From positions 8,969,726 through 9,033,725 of the forward strand of contig NC_087074.1 of assembly GCF_026151205.1 (NCBI RefSeq): 64,000 nucleotides of DNA, in the 5' to 3' direction. Made by a program: the position numbers and the translations under genes. The first letter of the stretch is position 1. Each line of letters starts with the position of its first letter. The stretch is from Bolinopsis microptera. Taxonomy: Eukaryota > Ctenophora > Tentaculata > Lobata > Bolinopsidae. The notes under the pieces are model-generated. The model searched no databases. It worked only from the letters and a program-made list of their open reading frames with translations, and had not been told where the DNA came from. Shown here piece after piece: positions 1 through 10,230 of this stretch.

Positions 1-213
1 GTTAGTTACAAATCTGAGCAAGCAACTAGAAGTGTGGCGATGGAGGTCACTAACCAGCACACTCATGTTTTCCTTGATAGATCCTGCTCAGGAGGAGGTG
101 GATTTAATAGGGAATGGGCTGATATGGGATTAGGAAGTTGTAGAAATATGTCTTATATTGTTATTAGTAAAGAGGGCTTTCAGAATTTAGAAGCTAATAA
201 CAAGGGCAAATGA
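1..213 (+). CDS. Unidentified open frame entering from the left edge
   Basis: Frame 1 is open from the first base to a TGA at 211-213 (70 codons). The translation is mixed in composition, with a Gly-rich turn and a lysine-rich end, and I recognise no family. It lies antisense to the XPO5 intron that begins at 273. It may be the tail of an exon or transposon ORF continuing left of the window, or chance. Confidence 0.2.
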   Translation, partial: VSYKSEQATRSVAMEVTNQHTHVFLDRSCSGGGGFNREWADMGLGSCRNMSYIVISKEGFQNLEANNKGK

Positions 214-273
214 ACATAGAAGAGACCTTTTTAATCACTTTGCGTGAGCCGTATTAGAAACAAGAAAATTTAC

Positions 274-1931
274 CTGGAAGGGTGCGTTCAAACTTTTTTC
301 CCAGTAAATTAAACAGTTTCTCTAGCATGGGGATAGTTTGATGGTCACACAACCTAAAAGTAGGGACGTATCCGTTGATAGCCGACACATGCCAATAAGA
401 TATCAGAGGATCAGAGCTGTCAAAACCAAGCAGCAAACTCAAACTCTGCTGAATAGGATCGATCTTCAGTGGTGTTTTGCTCTTCAAACATGCTGTTATA
501 GCTTTCTCTGTGAAGATTGAGAAATATTTCCAAACATTGAAGGGCGGGGTGTCATCCTGGCAAAGAGATTCAGTTGGGATAGGACTGTTGAGAAGCGCTC
601 TCTGCCATTCAAACACCACTTCCAGTGATTCATTCGGACACAACTTTCCGGAGAGATCAACAATAGAAATCATCTTGCTCAGTAACATATTGTATATCTT
701 CATGAGCTCGAAGTGATCCAGGACATCTCAGCTGGTTCTAATGGTTTGCAAAAATTCTTCATCGTCGCTTGAACCAAGTGGGGCACCACCATCTGCAGGT
801 CCTCATTTGTTTTAAGTTGGTTAAAGTTAAGGAAGTGACCCACAAATCTACCACAATTGATCTGATGGATATCCGAGGGTTTTGATAAAATATCATCATC
901 AATTGGAGGTATTTTTGGAATGCTTCTTTAGGTAATACGAGATCGTTTCGTATGATACCTGACACGTGGTTCTCTCCAACTGACACGTAAACTCTACACA
1001 GAGTCTTGAGAAAGAGATTTGCATCGTCGTCGATAGGAACCGAGCAGATCTCGTTGCTGATATCAAAGACCATCTTCATACATTCGTCATGAAGCATGAA
1101 ATTAGTAAATTGGAGATTATCGTTAGCTGTGGTCTTCCGAGCTGCAATATTGTACAGAACGTCAGCTGCAGACTGTCTCAGAGTGTTGTTTCTCAGCAAG
1201 AGAAACAGAATAGTGCAGACGTGGGAGGTTTTGTCGTAGAGTGAGGAAACATGGAACCAAGTCATGGAACTTGCAGCGCTCAGCAGGTTTAAAGCGCTTA
1301 GACAAGTCATGAGGAGCGGATTGCTCAGCTGATTGTCGCCCTTATCAACAGCGCACTGTAACTTACAGGAAATCATTTCAACCAGCTGGTCTTTACAGAG
1401 ACCTACAGATCGAAGCAGGTCACTTCGTCTTGCTGGGGTTAGCTTACTGTCTAACTCAATATCCTCGACAAGACGCGCCATAGCACTGAGCAGCACTTCA
1501 CCCGCTGTATTATCTTGTTCTACGTTTCTTTTAACCACTGAGAGGAAATCTAACCACTGCTGCGGCCAATCACGCTTCAGAATCTCAGCAACAAGATTAG
1601 TGAGTGTGTTTCTAATCAGAGTTGATTCTTCTACCAAGTTAAGTGTTCCACCTTCAAGCATTCTATTGATTAGTAATGTCTTAAATTCTTGTTTGTCCAC
1701 CTCACTGGCTCCTGACCATTTGAATTTCACATAATGGTCCAATAACTGATAACCAAAATGTCTGATCACTACAGAGTTTGTGGGTTTGGCTAGCTCCAAG
1801 CCAATGAGCGGGAGATTGTCACATGCTGTTTTGTAAGATTCTAATGTGTTGTAGGCTGCATTCCGTTGGGATGTAGTTGATTTTGGGGAGTGGATTGTGT
1901 TTATAGCTTCTACGATGGCCTGAGTTGACAT
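274..1931 (-). CDS. XPO5: Exportin-5, N-terminal coding exon (partial, two apparent frameshifts)
   Basis: Exportin-5 is a RanGTP-dependent karyopherin-beta that carries pre-miRNAs, structured RNAs and some tRNAs out of the nucleus. The frame starts at ATG 1931 and reads about 365 residues collinear with the XPO5 N-terminal HEAT repeats; motifs such as IRHFGYQLLDHYVKFKW and LKRDWPQQWLD are typical. Near 840-850 the similarity moves to another frame, continues about 35 codons, and moves again near 725-735 into the frame read down to 274. There CTTCCAG is followed by a GTAAAT donor, so the gene continues to the left, outside the window. Both shifts look like single missing bases, one in a T run. 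Assembly error is the simplest explanation; pseudogene decay is the alternative. No introns interrupt about 550 codons. Confidence 0.85.
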
Positions 1932-2703
1932 ACCCTAAATGTAAGCTGCTGTTAAAAACCAGTCGATAAAAATTATTAAATTCAACTTACAGATAGTTCG
2001 ATCAAACGATACATTACTGTCACACGAATCTGCAGATAATTCATATTTCAAGTAACTCCAACTGGCAAAACTTAAAATCATCAAATTTAAATAAGCCACA
2101 GTGAAGTTCACATTATATTCATGGGAATCTTTACCGTCCAAATAACTGAAATAATGAAATTAATACAATAAGAACAAATATCTAAAGAATGTTATCTGAA
2201 TGTAAAACTAGATTCCTTACATTAACATCAGGCATCTAACCAAACGTCGTCTACACAGTTACCGCGACCAAGTCACGCACCGGGTGAGGTTCTGAAAATT
2301 GATCGCTCGATTTTGAGCCGCGCATTTTAGCTCACCTCCTTCAACTATCAAATATCTCTTGTTAAGCGCCGTACGTAGACAAACATCTTCTTTCGTGACT
2401 GTTTTATAACCAGATCCAAGATGGCGTCACTCTGAGTCATGCGGGGCTGTTTCATTTCTGGGAGCAAATCCGGTATGGTCATTGACGTCATTCCTAAGAT
2501 AACTACAAGCAACCTCATGATGATTTTCTTTCCTTTTCCAACTGCCTTCAAAACAGGAATAATCTAACCTTTAATGTTCAACAGCAGCTATTTCTTCATG
2601 AAATGAATATAAAACCAAAAGCTCGGTTAATCTGACAACTTTAACTTCCGTCTTCAAGAATAAAAGAAATTTCAATTCTGATTGTTTTTGTTAAAGAAAT
2701 AGT
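1932..2703. other. Spacer between XPO5 start and PEX16 stop
   Basis: About 770 bp with no clear gene. It should hold the XPO5 promoter and 5' UTR. A 67-codon minus-strand frame at 2348-2551 begins with a basic then hydrophobic stretch like a signal peptide, but has no recognisable family or splice context. I treat it as unproven. Confidence 0.4.
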
Positions 2704-5301
2704 TTAAGATCCCCATACATAAGAATAAATTTTTTGCCAGTCTGGTAAATAATCGGTAATGCCGTCAGTGAAAAGTCCAACGATCGGAATTTTACTGACA
2801 TAATCAAGAACTGGCGTGAGTCTGTGTTCCGTAATTTCATTGTAGAACGGTGTTCTGAACAGATACAAAAGAAAGGCTATTTTCCTGCGAGATAGTTCAT
2901 TTGCTTGTCTATCGGTGGGGTGCTCAATCTTTTGTAGTGATTTGAAACTAAATACATCTAATCCTAAAGCTAAGGTAAATGGAATCCAAGACTTTGACTT
3001 GAACAACCCGAGAGCGGTTAAATGCACAATTGGTCGCAAAGTATAACACAGTTCCGCTAGGATCAAGTCTTTGTTCGGAATTTGGTGTGGAATGTTAGAA
3101 TTAGGATGGGATTGCTTGAAGAAGATTCCACTCCTTGGCCCCACCCATCCCTTTGGACTATCATTGACGGTAAAAGAGCCGACAAGGATCTGATTGTGTT
3201 GGTAAATGAGACAAAGTCTGATGGAAGTCTTGACGGCGGCTAAAATAGCCACCACAAGCCACTTTAGAGGAGAGCCTCCCAGTCGCCGCGCGCTGAGTTC
3301 TACAAATACTTCTACACACTGTAGAACTTGTAACATCTGTTCCAATCTGTCTCGGTCAGCCTGGGGTTATGTTCGTGTTAGTAGCGTGTGGAAGTGTTTC
3401 TTCTATTACATTGATAAAAGTTGTAACAATTTAAACATGATTAATATGCTCTAATATTGCCCTAAATCGGCAAGCCTGGAGTTATCTGACGTTTCTAAGT
3501 GTTTGTTTCACTGCCAGTTACCTTCATGATTAATATTAACAATTAGTGTCAACATATACATAGCAGTTACTATCCAGTTTGAAGTTAAGCTCATTTAATA
3601 AGCATTTCACAGTATCCCATTACATTACAACCCGCCTTATGTTTAATATCATGATAATAACACCTCACCCTCCTTGTGTTAAAATCATCATTAGTCACAT
3701 TAGTTTCCTTGTGTGAGTTTTAAAGTATTGTAACAGCATTACACACGATCGGGTCTGATAAGGAACACGACATTTTGTCATATTTTCGTCAGAATGACGT
3801 TATGATTCCAAGATAACAGCCCTGTCATATTTTTACTGCAAACATTTTACACTCGTATCTAGGGTGCATATAAGGTGATCTTATTAAGTAGAGGGATGAG
3901 GCTAAGTTGAGTGTAACGGTGGTGATTAAGCGTAGGTATGTAAAATATGCATATATTTTAAGATATGGAGGAGAGAAATTATTCGGTATTATAAGAAACA
4001 TTATTCGACGTTTTAACCAACATTTCTTCACAACTACATACTCATCACATCAACTAATAAAAGATGAAAAAACATTGCCCTCCAAGAGTTTTTACCGTAA
4101 ACCTTTTGTAACAAGGCACTTCTCACTTATCTACAGTTCTACAAAGTTCTACAAAGTTCTACAAAGTTCTACAAAGTTCTACAAAGTTCTACAAAGTTCT
4201 ACAAAGTTCTACAAAGTTTTACAAAGTTCTACAAAGTTCTACAAAGTTCTACAAAGTTTTACAAAGTTCTACAAAGTTCTACAAAGTTTTACAAAGTTCT
4301 ACAAAGTTCTACAAAGTTCTACAAAGTTCTACAAAGTTTTACAAAGTTCTACAAAGTTTTACAAAGTTCTACAAAGTTCTACAAAGTTCTACAAAGTTCT
4401 ACAAATTTCTACAAACCTCCAGCTCCCCTCTGTCTTGAGGAGACTGCTGTTTTCCCCCAGACAGTATCTTATCGTTTAGATATCTCAATAGATTTGATGA
4501 CATGTACAGTAACTCAATTATCTCTATCGGCACTCTGAAGTGTAGAGGATATCAGTTACACACTTGTAATTGTTCAGGATCAATTACACTGAGATCAATT
4601 ACACTGGTAGTTGGGTAAGGTTTCACTTACATGGGACAGAATCAGTGGCAGATTGTTCAACAAATTGGGTAAAATATTTAGTGTACATAACTAATGATAA
4701 AAGATGAAATACAACCCCACTCCGACAACTCACTATTCACATCCTCATACTAAAATACACTGCTTATCTATGACAGATGTGTTACACAAAAACACAATTC
4801 CTACTCAAACGTCAAAAAGTAATATAAAAAGCATAACCTGTTAGTAGCAAGATATGAGAGAGTAGAAAGAAGTGACTCAGCCCCTCGATACATGTGCGGG
4901 TCTGCCCTGACCAGCGCAGTGTACCTCTTTAACAAGTGCGTTACTGTAGCAGTCCCGTTTATACAGGACATACTGTGTATCTGTGCTGAGATTCCTGTAT
5001 CACTGCACTCAGTAGGTGTGTTACTATAATCTACAGGCTCGGTGGTGATTCCCATGCTACTGGACTCAGAAGACGTGTAATCAACAGGCTCTGGTTTCTC
5101 TAATTCTGACATCTGTTCAGTTGAACTGAGTTCAGGCTCGGGGGATGTTGCTCTGGGGAGTGGTTCCGGGGATGTTGCTCTGGGGAGTGGTTCCGGGGAT
5201 GTTGCTCTGAGGAGTGGTTCCGGGGGTGTTGCGGAGGGTATCTCCCCCGAGGATGATGGTCTCTCGTTATCTTGGGGTGTTGTGTCTCTGATATCATTCA
5301 T
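2704..5301 (-). CDS. PEX16: PEX16 peroxisomal membrane biogenesis protein, 3 exons
   Basis: PEX16 recruits PEX3 and membrane proteins to nascent peroxisomes. I join exon 1 (5301-4838, donor GTTATG), exon 2 (4534-4417, acceptor CTTCAG, donor GTTTGT) and exon 3 (3360-2704, acceptor CCCCAG). Phases match and give 412 aa. Exon 2 carries the ELLYMSSNLLRYLND block that matches the N-terminal helical part of PEX16. Exon 3 carries the CVEVF segment, the hydrophobic middle and the conserved end DYLPDWQKIYSYVWG. Human PEX16 is 336 aa. The excess is an acidic, Ser/Pro-rich N-terminal extension of about 115 residues containing three to four copies of an RATSPEPLP-type unit (27-nt DNA repeats, about 5140-5230) before the family domain begins at LLKRYTALV. 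Intron 2 starts with a 10-bp tandem array. The start is the first ATG of the open frame; an upstream non-coding exon is possible. Confidence 0.85.
4131..4412. repeat. 10-bp minisatellite (ACAAAGTTCT)n in PEX16 intron 2
   Basis: About 28 head-to-tail copies of ACAAAGTTCT in strict 10-bp register from 4141 to 4410. Five units have the variant ACAAAGTTTT and the last units degenerate (ACAAATTTCT, ACAAACCTCC). Read on the minus strand, the array begins within a few bases of the PEX16 exon 2 splice donor at 4416. The open plus-strand frame across it is a by-product of the repeat. Confidence 0.97.
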
Positions 5302-6245
5302 TGTGTGTCTGCTATGTGATAGTTATATAGTTATTGGGTAATTATATTTACATTTAAATTATCCGACGATATGTATTTTGCATTTAATTATGCATCTATC
5401 TTGCACTTATTTAGATTTGCACTACTGTTGAACTTTTTCGACTCATGAAATAATACACAGTTTATTAAGAGTAACGTTGGATAATTGAATATATTCAAGT
5501 GGGAAAAAGAAGTGTTTCCATATTTCCATATTGTAATCAACGATATATAAGCATTAATAAACATTAAATTTACAATGGTCAACGAATAAATGATACAATA
5601 AAATAACGTCCATCTCCCAATATATTCTTGTCTAGATACAAAGTTATTTTCTGAGGTGTATCACTGGCCAGCAGCACTAAAATAAGTAACGTCTGAGTTC
5701 TGTGTGATAATTGATAACTATTATAACAGTAAGTAGATGTCTGATGAAGAGTAAATGTGATCAGGAAATACTTATATGGATTATTCTGTGTAAATTCCGA
5801 CGTAATGGAGTTAGTTCAAATTGAACAGTGTGCTTTTTATTTACAAATGATCAGGCAGTATAAATCGTAAAGAGCTAACATGCCTACTCATAATAAAACC
5901 ATACAAAGAATTAAAGAATAGTAATTCTTTTTGAACCATATAATATCAACTAACAATCTATTGATATAACAATACCACTAAAATATTCATATTGATTACG
6001 ATTGCTGATTATTTTTGACAAATTTTAAGTCGAAACATTTCTGACGAAATTTCTCAACTTATAAATCAATTTTGAAGTCTAATCAAATGTAAGGAGAGTA
6101 ACCAGCCGGTTCAGGAAAGTCGAGTTGACAGTCATCAGTCTTAATGTACACTACTAATTACATGATTACGCTTAGTAATAACATTATTATGTGCATATTT
6201 TGCATAGTAATAACATTATTATGCAAATAATTCGAGCCAAACACC
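5302..6245. other. AT-rich spacer between PEX16 and the myosin light chain gene
   Basis: AT-rich sequence with no supported coding region or RNA. It must include the PEX16 promoter and the light-chain 3' UTR. A 20-22-bp direct repeat around ATAACATTATTATG occurs at about 6176-6227. Confidence 0.4.
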
Positions 6246-7580
6246 CTATTCGTCTTTGGATCCGTGCTTGATCAGTCTGACGAAAGCGTTATAGTCAAAC
6301 ATTCCGTTGTTATCGATGGGAGCTCCGCGGAACATCTCATCTACTTCCTCGTCGGTAAACCTAGGTGAAAATATTTACTATTTAGTTGAATTATTGGGAG
6401 AAAATGTTAGAAGTAGAAAACAATTCGATGTAGCTAACATGAGGGGTACATATTATCTTCAGTGCCAATTTTTTCTTACCAAATGTTCAGTTATTTCTTA
6501 CCTAATATTCAGTTAAATTGAGGATACTGGGTGTAAAATCAGTTAATTGTTTTAAAACATCGCTCCTGATATTTTAAGTCATCATTCCTGCATATTAAAA
6601 TCTGACGTAATCTAACATTGAATCAGTAGTCTACATTATAGACTATAATTAAACTAACCTGTCTCGCATAGTACAGAGCAGGCCGGGTTACACTAGTATA
6701 CTGTATAATATATAGATTATAGACTATAACTAAACTAACCTATCTCCCATGGTACAGAGCAGGTCTCTCAATGTATCCTCATGTATCGTCCCGGTCGTTT
6801 CCTCGTCAAAACATTGGAACGCATTCTTTATCACGTCCTCAGGATCTGTTCCATTCAGCTTCTCTCCAAACATGGTGAGAAACATGGTGAAGTTGATGGG
6901 GCCAGAGGCTTCGTTCACCATTGCTTCAAGGTTGGCGTCAGTTGGTTCTTGGCCTGAAACACGTTACATGAATTAAATTTAAGTCTTGTATAGAGTGAGG
7001 ATCATGCAGGGAACTGTATTAATAAAGCTAGGAAAATTGAGGAAACTAGAAGCTCCTTTTTTAGGTAATAAACTGCAATCTATGTAGTATTATGGAAAAA
7101 GGCAGCACAATAGTTTCTATACAAGTAACATTGTCAGATAAACAAACTAAGTGAATTTTCAATGTATTTCCTTCAATGTGCATAAAGTTGAACAAGTAAT
7201 AGTTTATCAGCCACATGGAATATGGCAGCTTAACTGTTGAACAAATGACACAAAATCTTAATGGGAGAGAATTTTGCAGATTCTTATTCCTTCCCATTAT
7301 GACGTTGTATCATTTGTCCAGCAGTTAAACTGCTAAACGATGAAATAAACATTTGTCATTGTATATTCAAATAAACACCAAAACAATGCATACCAAGGGA
7401 TGCCAACATATCATGGAGATCTTCCTTGCAGATGAATCCATCATGATTCTGATCAATCATATTGAAAGCCTCTTTGAACTCCTGGATTTGACTTTGATCA
7501 AACATAGCAAAGACATTGCTGGTAGCTCTTTGGGCCCTCTTCTTGACACCCTTCTTTGCTCGCACACGACTTGAAGACAT
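6246..7580 (-). CDS. Myosin II regulatory light chain (non-muscle/smooth type), 3 exons
   Basis: EF-hand light chain that binds the myosin II neck and switches the motor on when phosphorylated. Exons are 7580-7394, 6953-6740 and 6360-6246, all GT-AG and phase-compatible, giving 171 aa, the usual family length. Visible parts: a basic N-terminus with the kinase target [10 protein letters not shown] (the Thr-Ser pair phosphorylated by MLCK/ROCK in the family), EF-hand 1 with loop [12 protein letters not shown] (its divalent-cation site looks intact), the conserved block [21 protein letters not shown], and degenerate C-terminal EF-hands. The protein is close to vertebrate MYL9/MYL12. A partial copy of the exon 2 end lies in intron 2 (6633-6682). 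A 5' UTR exon may lie further right. Confidence 0.95.
6633..6763 (-). repeat. Tandem duplication of light-chain exon 2 end and splice donor
   Basis: The segment 6713-6763, which spans the last codons of exon 2 and its donor, has a diverged copy about 80 bp downstream in the intron at 6633-6682. The copy keeps the Leu-Cys-Thr-Met-x-Asp-Arg coding sense and a GTTAGT donor but has no acceptor or remainder of the exon. Confidence 0.75.
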
Positions 7581-8080
7581 GATCTAAATGTAATACATTA
7601 TAAATTGTGTGAAAGATAGTTGTCAGTATAATTACAGGTTAATAACTTATACACAGAGTAATAAGTTCAAAATGCTGTGAGGAAGTGTTGATTATGTTGA
7701 AATTTCAAAGCGACAATAGTGCAACTGCAAACATCAGAAGTAATTTATCGAATTACAAAATAATTGTGATTATAATGCATAAAATCACCATTCATGTTTG
7801 CTAATTACTTCGTCCAGCAAACAATGCAATATCCCATTACAAATGATGACAATACTCGGGTGAGTACAACTCATGCTGTTTGTAACAGCAAATTTCAATT
7901 GAAATATTGGGATAGTCATAATAACAAGGTGATATTTTATATCAGATATGGAGAAATATGAATGAAACAATGCTGTATTTAACAAGTATTTTTGTTTAAA
8001 CAATAGATTAGTCAAGTTTAAAAGTCAGTCTACACTACAGCAGAAGTTTTATTTTGAGATGGGCCTTTGCACAAAATGTT
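7581..8080. other. Spacer upstream of the light-chain start
   Basis: AT-rich sequence, probably the light-chain 5' UTR or promoter. No gene is seen. Confidence 0.35.
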
Positions 8081-8162
8081 CGCGTTTGGCAGGATTCGAA
8101 CCTGCGCGGGCAGAGCCCATTTGATTTCGAGTCAAACGCCTTAACCACTCGGCCACAAACGC
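8081..8162 (-). tRNA. tRNA-Ser(CGA)
   Basis: The minus strand folds as a class II tRNA of 82 nt without intron. The acceptor stem GCGTTTG pairs with CAAACGC; there is a D-arm GGCCGAGTGGTTAAGGC, an anticodon loop CTCGAAA (anticodon CGA, reads UCG) closed by TTTGA/TCAAA, a long variable arm GGGCTCTGCCCGC, and a T-arm with GTTCGAATC. The discriminator is G, as for serine. CCA is not encoded and a short T run follows, consistent with Pol III transcription from the internal A and B boxes. Confidence 0.97.
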
Positions 8163-9295
8163 CTGTCCATAATAAAAATGTCCTTTAATTTATACCCACA
8201 CTTGCACTAGCTCCCATTCACAAGTTTGATGAGGTATGCACACAGCTGTTGAAAATAACAAACCTAGTTGGTTGGGGAGTTTGTACTCTTCTGAATCCCA
8301 TGATTGATGTTGTGCATGTTCTCGGTAAATCGAATCGCAATCTGCCTCAGATAAAGGACATCACATCACAATACTTTTGACCTTCCTTAAAGCTCATTTT
8401 TCAGCTGTTTTAAGAATTGAGATGCCTTCGATGCCATTTTTTCTGTCAAACTGAAATCGAGTGGGGTGAAGTCTGAAGGTATCTTTTTCAACATCTAGGA
8501 CTTTAACATGTATGTATGTATGTATGTATGTATGTATGTATGTATGTATGTCGACAGAGGGCAGCGCTAGGCCCGCTGTGGTGCCCTCAACCTACTTTTA
8601 GATTTGAGGGTCACAACGCAGGCCGGTGAGCTGAACACTGGGCACGCGCGCGTAATAATAGAGCTCAAACAGGTAATAGACCCCGCGAGCATATAGAATC
8701 AGGATTTTACAGGAAATGGTCAGCCGGCCCTGTGAAGGTGAAGGATGCGTGCAAAACTGAGGGCTTGAAGCGAGTGTATTGTGGTGCTAGCGTACTCTGA
8801 TAAGTGAAGTAGTCCGAACCAGGTAGCTCACCTGATCCGCGTCGCGGGGGGCCGTTCCAATTTACGGATGTACATGGGGAGATATGTCGACGCTCGTGAG
8901 TGAATGGGGAATAGCTGATTTGTGCAAAGGTGATGTGTGGGTTTAGCAATCATATATGATCATGTAGAATGTGTTGCAAAAACCATCCTAATTGAGGTTA
9001 ATTGGTTAGCGTATGTAGTGAACTTGTGGGAACTGACAATGAAAGAACGAACGCTAAGATAATTTTGGGAATGTAGCATAGGCAGTGATAGATTCAAGGT
9101 TGATGGAGATAATTAAAACAACGAGGAGAGCTGCAATTGTAGAAAGTGATAGTAAATATTTGTATGTGAATCTCAATTGTTTGTGAATCCTCTTTATCGA
9201 CACTAGGCAGAGTATGATGCTGAGGCGAAGTTCGGGACTGATCTGGTATCATCTTCCTTGAGTTTACTAATCTTGATCAACCTGGAGTGATGGAA
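8163..9295. other. Spacer between tRNA-Ser and the LTR element
   Basis: No supported gene. It contains the tetranucleotide array at 8508-8551, then a GC-richer tract (8551-8900) that may be a decayed repeat, and ends in the target sequence CGTTC used by the LTR element. Confidence 0.4.
8508..8551. repeat. (ATGT)n microsatellite
   Basis: About 11 uninterrupted copies of the tetranucleotide ATGT. Confidence 0.97.
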
Positions 9296-9300
9296 CGTTC

Positions 9301-10133
9301 TGTTAGAATCTTAATTCTATTTGTAGCTTGTTTTTGTACTTCATATTACTAACCCTGTATCTCACTTTAGCAAAGGTTTAGTTCCAGTGATTGTATATAC
9401 AGTGTTGGGGTAAAGGGACTCCAGAAGGCAGACAAGGCTCGACTCCAGACTCTAGTTGAAGTAACAGAAGAGAGAGGAGTGTCCAGTGTTTAGTTGACTC
9501 CAGACTCTAGCGTAGCAGAAGGGAGAGGAGTGACGTTGTCGACTCCAGACTCTAGCGTAGCAGAAGGGAGAGGAGTGACGTTGTTTTAGTGATCCCACAG
9601 ATTCCAGTCGACAGATACTATCTGTGTTCTGTGACGTGGAAAGAGTGGTAAGTAGTTTATAGTTATAGTTTAGTAGTTTAGTCTAGGAGTTCCCGCTTCC
9701 TCTTTCACTTTCATTTATAGTTTCACGTGGATTACCTTTCACTTTACTCACGGTAGTTTTCCCCCAGGGTTTTGTTTTATAGTTATCAGTTCCAGTTTTA
9801 CTTGAAGTCCTCATCATTCAGAAGTCCCTCATATAGTAAGAAGAACATCATCATCAGGAGTAGTAGTTTTAATTTAATAGTAGTTTAATCTAATAGTAAA
9901 AAAGACATTGTTTAGTTTAGTATTGAAATGTGTTTTAACTATTAGTCAGAGCAGAGTAGTGTGAGTTACTGAGTCACACCATATCAATCATTCACTATTT
10001 AAGAGAGTACATTGTAGAGTAACAAGGTTACTTTTGACACAAGATTTGTATAACCTCTTTATTCATCTAATTTGTATTTATAATAATTGAGTATTATTTG
10101 TTATTTAATTAACCCAAGAACAGGGTTCCAACA
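9301..10133 (+). repeat. 5' LTR
   Basis: 833 bp, TGTTAG to CCAACA. It contains three direct repeats of about 45-55 bp (starting near 9440, 9495 and 9539) built around GACTCCAGACTCTAG and GGAGAGGAGTG. These sit where promoter/enhancer elements usually lie in the U3 part; that role is inference. Confidence 0.95.
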
Positions 10134-10134
10134 G

Positions 10135-10144
10135 TGGTAGCAGG
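10135..10144 (+). other. Candidate primer-binding site
   Basis: TGGTAGCAG, one base after the 5' LTR, is complementary to the last nine bases of animal initiator tRNA-Met including CCA. The match stops after about nine bases, so the primer identity is tentative. Confidence 0.5.
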
Positions 10145-10230
10145 AAGAACTACGTTACACCGGACCGTTTTTCTTTTTTGTATATTTAAACTAACACATT
10201 AACACCTAACACTAGATTTCAGTTTTCATC

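Noticed and set aside
2348-2551. Small secreted-like ORF upstream of XPO5
   Set aside because: A hydrophobic start alone is weak evidence; no homology, length 67 codons, likely leader or promoter sequence.
4131-4412. CRISPR-like array
   Set aside because: Units are contiguous 10-mers without spacers, in a eukaryotic intron.
3907-4479. 190-codon frame on the plus strand with a repeated Ser-Thr-Lys-Phe-Tyr pattern
   Set aside because: It is only the 10-bp minisatellite read through; a 10-bp unit stays open in all frames if it contains no stop. The PEX16 intron lies on the other strand.
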